This document shows positions 7,801 through 12,121 of a DNA stretch of 12,121 nucleotides, piece by piece; the first letter of the stretch is position 1; the number at the start of each line of letters is the position of its first letter. The translations under genes were made by a program, and so were the position numbers. The DNA comes from Gemella haemolysans (GTDB lineage: Bacteria; Bacillota; Bacilli; Staphylococcales; Gemellaceae). The notes below the pieces were generated by a model. It was given only the letters and a program-made list of their open reading frames with translations, ran no database searches and had not been told where the DNA came from. The DNA is taken from assembly GCF_901873445.1 (NCBI RefSeq), contig NZ_CABFLN010000040.1, forward strand, positions 1 through 12,121, given 5' to 3'.

Positions 7801-7910
7801 GAAATATAGGTATAATATCTCATGTTAGTGAACTTAAAGAACGAATTAGACCGAAAATTGAGGTATACACTAAAGATAATTATGCAAAAGTCAAAATGAC
7901 TGGAATATAA
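4884..7910 (+). CDS. sbcC: Exonuclease SbcCD subunit C (Rad50-type ATPase)
   Basis: This SMC-like ATPase clamps DNA ends and licenses the SbcD nuclease. The N-terminal lobe has RLELKEFGPY at the start, Walker A GKTGSGKST at 34-42 and the Q-loop ILPQGKFKEFL with Q152. Two long Lys/Glu-rich coiled-coil arms, about 180-505 and 525-840, flank the zinc hook DDCPLCKQ (C513, C516). The C-terminal lobe carries the ABC signature SLSGGE (913-916 = SGGE), Walker B IFIDEGFGSLD (D947, E948), and the switch histidine H980 in IISHV. All catalytic residues are intact. The 1008-residue length is close to other Bacilli SbcC. The ATG overlaps the end of sbcD and uses AAGGTG at 4871-4876, so the two subunits are translationally coupled. 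The addB homologue follows after 28 bases. Confidence 0.96.
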   Translation: MKPIRLELKEFGPYKDEIIEWDRIINEPIFLITGKTGSGKSTLFDAITYALYNKTTGGKDISSLRTKTASDKDKTQVNFDFELSGKRYRIERTLAYLKTGNKNLTSGKVALMKYNDEELEVIATKEQEVKEKVEELIGLDDKQFCQIIILPQGKFKEFLLSKSSEKKETLRSLFNTYFYQKFVDQLQEQAKKLDSNNKQKEKELITRFEQFDIDGELTKFEFLKDENFKEINEIILSQENDIETEKKELAKLEKNLIKSKENFIELSKLNDKFLNLEDNKVKIDELNNKDDYFNKLKAEVEKLTELQKSKDKITEYVSLLDKQLQLTKQGKSLLDEKERYKKDLAANTELETKLTSIKDKIESIRKETTDLKFFYNNIDELIVAKSDINIFTNKLEELNLKKESIKEIEDSLKIEKENYFESNEEKNILDGSIGKLKLEILKKEQEVEKLKEFEKKSSELNDKKLNYEVSKKYLEELQVTKGEIERDVLLLKSNKEQEVLNSFLVKLHEGDDCPLCKQKIEHLPEITTLVEVDDNIEKSLQDVTEKVIKLETLLQKDEQDIQKLTTTVKDLEDFINLKAVEQLTELEAELKRETINLTEVVEGLKKSEVKIKNFEKEIENLSILLKDEDQLKQKQLEAKNKIDQFENNVNIELEDFKDYYENKIVQINEFDNNYKEFQENNNELQIRKIKIETEQKNNADNLLEVTKGIEFIVSNFMNSKLSKYYSSLESAEENIEELEKLEQYQAQIDEFEDTKKILLSSLKQLEEELMNVVKPDLEEEHEKLQNMEDEVSNFIEKMAILTTRLSNNKKLYEKIHNEYLKLLETSKDAREIIALSDVVSGKTENRKSLETYVQGYYLDLILVAGTKRLLQMTNDRYRFIRREEKSKGGGLQGLEIEIHDIYLNSTRIISSLSGGELFLASLALALGLAEVIQNESGGISLETIFIDEGFGSLDAETLDIALTTLIDLQSYGRNIGIISHVSELKERIRPKIEVYTKDNYAKVKMTGI

Positions 7911-7938
7911 GTTGAAATAATATAAGAAAGGAGAAACG

Positions 7939-10900
7939 ATGAATTTAGAATTATTAGTAGGACCAAGTGGTGTTGGAAAAACTAACTATATATTAGAGGA
8001 TATAGATTTAAATAGAAAAGACAATAAAATAATAGTATTGACTCCGGAACAGAACAGTTTTAATTTCGAAAAAATCTTATGTGATAAATTCGGTGGAACG
8101 TTTAATATTGATGTTATGAATTTCTCAAGTTTAACTAGAAGGTTAGCTAAACAACTCGGAATCGACAATCTTAAGAGATTAGGTGACAATATTAAACCAT
8201 TTTATTTCTATAGAGCTGCAAAAAACTTAGATAATAGTGAGAATTTTTTAGTGAAAAGAATTCTACAAGATGTGAGTTTTATAGAAGTTGTAGAAGAAAT
8301 TATAAATGAGTTAAAGGAATATACTGTAAGTATAAATACTTTAGAAGAGTATTTAGAAAAAAATACTCTTCTAGAAAAGAGTCATCGTGAAAAACTAGAG
8401 GCAATTTTAGAAATATATGTAGAATACACAAGGTTATTAAAAGAACAAAGTACATTTGATAAAGTAGATTATATAACTGAATTGTTATTATATTTAGAAT
8501 ATGTTGACTTAAGTGATTATATATTTTATGTGGATGCTTATTATAACTTTACAGCTCAAGAGTATAATTATATAGAGAAATTAGCTAAGAAATCTAAAAA
8601 ATTAATAATAAGTGTAATTAGTGATGCGAATAGATATTTTAACTTCAACCTTTCGCAGTTGATTCAAGGCTATGAATTAGAAAAGATGAAATATAATAGT
8701 TTTTATCTTTCAGATTTATTTAGTAAAGAGAAATATAAACTAGATATATTCAGAAAGTCTCATGAAATTATTGCTAGTATGAATGAAATCGTGAAAAATA
8801 ACAAAGATGTTAATTTTTCATTAGTAGCTTTTATTAAAAATGAAGAAGTGAATGTATTAAAATTTGATATAAAGGATAGTATAGTAGAAAATTACAGTAT
8901 ACTAGAAAATAAAAATGGACGATTCAGGAGAATTTCTAATAGTATTCTTGCTGAGAAATATTATAAAAATTTTACTGCGCAATATGAGACTGATGACAGT
9001 GTTGAAATTATTTGTGCTAAGAATAAAGAATTAGAAGTTAAACAAATAGCGCGTGAAATAGTAAAATTAAAAGAAGAAAAAAGTGTTGATTATAATGATA
9101 TAGCAATTCTTTATCGTGATAATATATATGAAAACTATATAAATATATTTAAAGATTATAATCTAGAGGTCCATTTAGATAAAAATATTGAGACAAGTAA
9201 TCATCGTTTAGTTAAATTTATTCAGGAAGTACTAAATTTTAATGATGGAAACTTTAAAACTAGATTATTAAACTTACTAAAAACTAGGTTAACAAACTTT
9301 GAGAATATTTATCGTCAAAAAGTTATTTCTCATATACTATTAGATGATACAAGCGTTAATGAAAAACAATTAGAAAAGTTAATAACAGAATTAGATGAAA
9401 ATTCAATTAAAGAAAAAATTTCTAAGAGTAGCCTAATTTCCAAGTCGACTAGTAAGTTTAGTTATAATGAATTATTAGACAAGGTTAAAGTTATTTCTGT
9501 AGATGATGTTGAAAATATACTAAATGAGAAATTGGTAAATTCTTCTAATGATATTTTAAAAGATTATTTTGTTGAAAAAACAATTAAATATTCAACAGAG
9601 CAACTACGAATTTGTAAAGAGGTACTATTAGAATTCTCTGATAAGGTTTCTGCAGTATCTATGAAAGATAGTCTACAAGTTAAACGTTATGTGAAAAAAC
9701 TAGTGGATGTATTTGATTATTGTAAAATTAGAATGTATCTTGATAAAGAAGATGGAGACTATGATGATATAGAAGAGTTGAAAGTGGACAGTATTGATAG
9801 ACAAGTTTATAAAAAAATCTTGGAATATATAAATGATATAAATGAAAATTTTGGTAATGATAAGTTTGAATATCAAAAGTTTGTAACACTATTTAATGTT
9901 GGATTGACTACTATTAAGTACCGTTCAATACCAGAAATAAATAATTCTATAATTATGTCTACAATGGATTTAGCTAAGGTAGAAAATAAAAAAGTTGTTT
10001 TTGTTATTGGATTTAACAAAGATGTGCTACCAGTGTCTAAGAGTACAGGATTAATAGACGATAAAGATAAAGAGGAGCTTATATTAAGAGATATCTTTTT
10101 ATCACCAACTAAAGAAGCGGCTCTAATTGATGAAGAATTTGTAGCTTATGTGGCTTTAACTCGTGCTAAAGAGAAAACATTTATATGTTATAGTTTATTG
10201 GATAAAAGTTTTAAAGAAAACTTTGCTTCTCCATATTTGAGTACAGTAAAATCATTGTTTCCACAATTAGTTGAGAAACAAACTTCGAAAATTTTGGAAT
10301 TTTCTATTTCAGATTACAGTTATTATTTAGACAATTTCTCAGAAATTGTTTCGGAGAAAGAATTTAACTACTTGTTTTCAAAAATCTATCGAAGATTTAT
10401 GGAAGTAAAAGACAGTAAGACTAAAGAAATAGAATTGTTAGTAGAGTTAATGATTAAGTTTTTAGAAAATTATCAAATGTCGCTTACTTCAGAAAATTTT
10501 GAAAGCTACGAAGTACTTGATGAGTTAAATGACAGAATATTCTTTTCTAAGGATAATAGTATTAAAAATTATTTAGCTAAAATAATTAGAGATTACAAGT
10601 TTGAACTTAATTCAAACACAGTTGATGAATTTTTAGAAGAAAAAAATGAGACTTTCTCTAAGTTTAGTATTTCTAAAATTTCTGATTTTGAGAGAAATCC
10701 ATATCAGTTCTTTATTAAGCGAGTTCTTGGAATAGCTGAAGAAAGAGATATAGATATTGATAATCTTGTTTCAGGAAGATTCTTCCATGCAGTGATGGCA
10801 GATGAAAGAATTGTTAATTTTATTGCTGAATGCGGAAGTAAGATTGATATTGATATTCAAGAAGATGAAGATATTGCAAGAAAATTTAAAATAAAAGAAA

Positions 10901-11781
10901 TTGTAAGAGATGTTGTTTATAATAGTGATAATAAAGATATATTAGAAACTTTAAAATTAATAGAATTGTTAAATACTCATAAATATATATTAATTAATAT
11001 GCTTCAAAGGTTAGAGATAGCTATAGCAATCGAGATAAAATATTTTGCTTTAACAAAATTTATGCCGATATTCTTAGAAAAATCATTTGTTTTAGAGATA
11101 GAAGACAATATTGTTACGTGTGAAAATATTGAAACTGGTGAGATTAATAAGAAAGAGTTACTTCAACAATATAATATTCCACCTATTAGATTTGTAGGTG
11201 TAATAGATAGGGTTGATGTTCTTGATAAAAATATTTCTATAATTGATTATAAGAGTAGTCAGACAGACTTCACACTAGATAGTATAGAACTAGGATTTAT
11301 TTCTCAAATTTTAACATACTCGTTAGCATGTGAATTGATGTTCAATAAAAAATCTGAGGATATTCTTGGAATTTTTTATAGAGAAATTGCCAAGTTAGGA
11401 AAGGATTTGAAAACATATAGGTTAAGAGGTTTAGCAAATAGTGATCTAATATTAAAAGAAGACTTTTTAGAAATTGCACCAGAAGTTATGTATGTTAGAA
11501 CTACGAAGAAAGGCGCTATTCATGGAGCAGATGCACACAAAGCATATACTAGTCCAGAATTAGAAAAATTGGTTAATAAAAATCTTCACAATGTGATGTG
11601 TTTATTAGAGAAGATATTTTCATTTGATTACTCACTAAAAAATTATGAAGTAGATAATCAGTATCTTGCTGAAAAACAAACTTTATTTAAGTTTGCATCT
11701 AATAGCGATACAAGATTAGATTATAAAAATAAGGTTAGTCTTAAACCAAAAGAATTAAAAGAAAAGTTGTTAAAAGAATAG
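7939..11781 (+). CDS. addB: AddB/RexB-type helicase-nuclease subunit
   Basis: This is a large subunit of the AddAB (RexAB) type, which in other Bacilli resects double-strand breaks for RecA loading and degrades foreign linear DNA. The N-terminus has a Walker A, GPSGVGKT (8-15). The degenerate UvrD-like core shows IAILYRD (about 388-394), TMDLAK...VVFVIGFN (675-692) and YVALTRAKE (737-745). The C-terminal RecB-family nuclease looks active: H950 in GRFFHA, D1090 in GVIDRVD, D1103 and K1105 in IIDYKSS (the D-x12-D-x-K spacing of RecB), then a Q-x3-Y motif. The AddB iron-sulphur cysteines are missing: the usual CPF site reads NPYQFF, and no C-terminal CxxC cluster is seen. This resembles lactococcal/streptococcal RexB. 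At 1280 residues it is somewhat longer than most relatives. AAAGGAG at 7927-7933 supports the start. No addA follows. A stand-alone PD-(D/E)XK helicase-nuclease is the alternative reading. Confidence 0.8.
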   Translation: MNLELLVGPSGVGKTNYILEDIDLNRKDNKIIVLTPEQNSFNFEKILCDKFGGTFNIDVMNFSSLTRRLAKQLGIDNLKRLGDNIKPFYFYRAAKNLDNSENFLVKRILQDVSFIEVVEEIINELKEYTVSINTLEEYLEKNTLLEKSHREKLEAILEIYVEYTRLLKEQSTFDKVDYITELLLYLEYVDLSDYIFYVDAYYNFTAQEYNYIEKLAKKSKKLIISVISDANRYFNFNLSQLIQGYELEKMKYNSFYLSDLFSKEKYKLDIFRKSHEIIASMNEIVKNNKDVNFSLVAFIKNEEVNVLKFDIKDSIVENYSILENKNGRFRRISNSILAEKYYKNFTAQYETDDSVEIICAKNKELEVKQIAREIVKLKEEKSVDYNDIAILYRDNIYENYINIFKDYNLEVHLDKNIETSNHRLVKFIQEVLNFNDGNFKTRLLNLLKTRLTNFENIYRQKVISHILLDDTSVNEKQLEKLITELDENSIKEKISKSSLISKSTSKFSYNELLDKVKVISVDDVENILNEKLVNSSNDILKDYFVEKTIKYSTEQLRICKEVLLEFSDKVSAVSMKDSLQVKRYVKKLVDVFDYCKIRMYLDKEDGDYDDIEELKVDSIDRQVYKKILEYINDINENFGNDKFEYQKFVTLFNVGLTTIKYRSIPEINNSIIMSTMDLAKVENKKVVFVIGFNKDVLPVSKSTGLIDDKDKEELILRDIFLSPTKEAALIDEEFVAYVALTRAKEKTFICYSLLDKSFKENFASPYLSTVKSLFPQLVEKQTSKILEFSISDYSYYLDNFSEIVSEKEFNYLFSKIYRRFMEVKDSKTKEIELLVELMIKFLENYQMSLTSENFESYEVLDELNDRIFFSKDNSIKNYLAKIIRDYKFELNSNTVDEFLEEKNETFSKFSISKISDFERNPYQFFIKRVLGIAEERDIDIDNLVSGRFFHAVMADERIVNFIAECGSKIDIDIQEDEDIARKFKIKEIVRDVVYNSDNKDILETLKLIELLNTHKYILINMLQRLEIAIAIEIKYFALTKFMPIFLEKSFVLEIEDNIVTCENIETGEINKKELLQQYNIPPIRFVGVIDRVDVLDKNISIIDYKSSQTDFTLDSIELGFISQILTYSLACELMFNKKSEDILGIFYREIAKLGKDLKTYRLRGLANSDLILKEDFLEIAPEVMYVRTTKKGAIHGADAHKAYTSPELEKLVNKNLHNVMCLLEKIFSFDYSLKNYEVDNQYLAEKQTLFKFASNSDTRLDYKNKVSLKPKELKEKLLKE

Positions 11782-11827
11782 ATTTTTAATCGATTATTAG
11801 AATTTTTTAAAGAAAAAAATATTATAT

Positions 11828-11908
11828 TAGAGATAATTCGATAAAATGTTTACTAAAATACACGCATTAATTGGATTATCTCTATTTTTTTTTATTTTTT
11901 TATTAAAT
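11828..11908 (+). terminator. Strong terminator of the sbcD-sbcC-addB operon
   Basis: TAGAGATAATTCGAT (11828-11842) pairs with ATTGGATTATCTCTA (11870-11884), a 15-bp stem with two G-U pairs. A smaller AATGT/GCATT stem sits inside the loop. An exceptionally long T-rich tail reaches about 11908. It begins 46 bases after the addB stop and separates this operon from the next gene, so an addA gene is not simply read through from addB. Confidence 0.75.
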
Positions 11909-11919
11909 TTTAATCACAT

Positions 11920-11949
11920 TTGATAAGATTTATATTATAATAGTATAAG
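11920..11949 (+). promoter_or_regulatory. Putative promoter of the right-edge gene
   Basis: TTGATA (11920-11925) is followed after 18 bp by TATAAG (11944-11949). A perfect TATAAT (11936-11941) overlaps this region but sits too close to TTGATA to use it. The predicted leader is about 90 nt. Within it, CTTCT near 11963 and AGAAG near 11985 can form a weak stem. Confidence 0.45.
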
Positions 11950-12043
11950 TGAAATAGTAGCTTCTTTTCATATATGTTTTCGTAGAAGTAAGAGATTGTA
12001 TTAGATAATAAATAATAACGATAAAGGCAAGGATAAGATAAAT

Positions 12044-12121
12044 ATGAAATTAACTTTTTTTGAAAAATTAGAACAGTATCAAAACAGTTCTAAAGAAGTA
12101 TATATTAATAATATATATCAG
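12044..12121 (+). CDS. 5' end of an unrecognised gene, truncated by the window edge
   Basis: An ATG opens a frame that stays open for 26 codons to the right edge. It starts MKLTFFEKLEQYQNSSKEVY and ends rich in Tyr, Ile and Asn. A weak ribosome binding site, AAGGA (12029-12033), lies ten bases upstream, and a plausible promoter lies about 95 bases upstream. The start lacks the early Walker A (AGSGKT) of AddA, so this is probably not the missing partner of addB. Too little is present to name a family, and no signal peptide is evident. Confidence 0.5.
   Translation, partial: MKLTFFEKLEQYQNSSKEVYINNIYQ

Noticed and set aside
7986..8189. Minus-strand open frame of 67 codons at the 5' end of addB
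   Set aside because: It is a shadow of the conserved Walker A region, with no motif of its own.

Overview
This window is AT-rich bacterial chromosome from a low-GC Gram-positive organism (Firmicutes/Bacillota). The genes have strong AGGAGG-type ribosome binding sites, TATAAT-type -10 boxes and A/T-ending codons. The core genes uppS, cdsA and rseP sit in the usual Bacilli order. The exonuclease genes sbcD-sbcC stand beside an AddB/RexB-type nuclease gene whose product lacks iron-sulphur cysteines. This combination points to Bacilli, and a Gemella-like organism is my best guess. The genus is inferred and not proven by anything seen here.

Layout. The left edge (1-90, minus strand) carries an open but start-less fragment resembling ISL3-family transposases. 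It is followed by a strong terminator hairpin (134-170) and an AT-rich gap. A good extended -10 promoter (416-444) drives uppS-cdsA-rseP (469-3307). These encode undecaprenyl diphosphate synthesis, CDP-diacylglycerol synthesis and a site-2 membrane protease. The cluster ends at a terminator (3316-3350), without the dxr, proS or polC genes that often accompany it in other Bacilli.

The 450-bp gap at 3308-3757 is the most structured non-coding part. It holds an imperfect hairpin, then an orphan -10 box directly followed by a perfect 19-bp palindrome. A second terminator-like hairpin follows, and then an imperfect inverted repeat whose arms share GAGTCAT / GTGGCTC words with that hairpin. It looks like a short orphan transcription unit, or the scar of a lost gene or mobile element.

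The second operon, sbcD-sbcC-addB (3758-11781), encodes DNA-end processing machinery. SbcD is the Mre11-type nuclease, SbcC its Rad50-type ATPase with a zinc hook, and the third protein a large AddB/RexB-like subunit with an intact RecB-type nuclease motif. The usual partner gene addA (rexA) does not follow. Instead there is a strong terminator (11828-11908), then a promoter and the first 26 codons of an unrecognised gene that runs off the right edge.

I see no CRISPR array, rRNA, tRNA, complete mobile element or clearly new multi-gene system. The points most worth a second look are the orphan promoter-palindrome-hairpin unit and the addB gene without addA.
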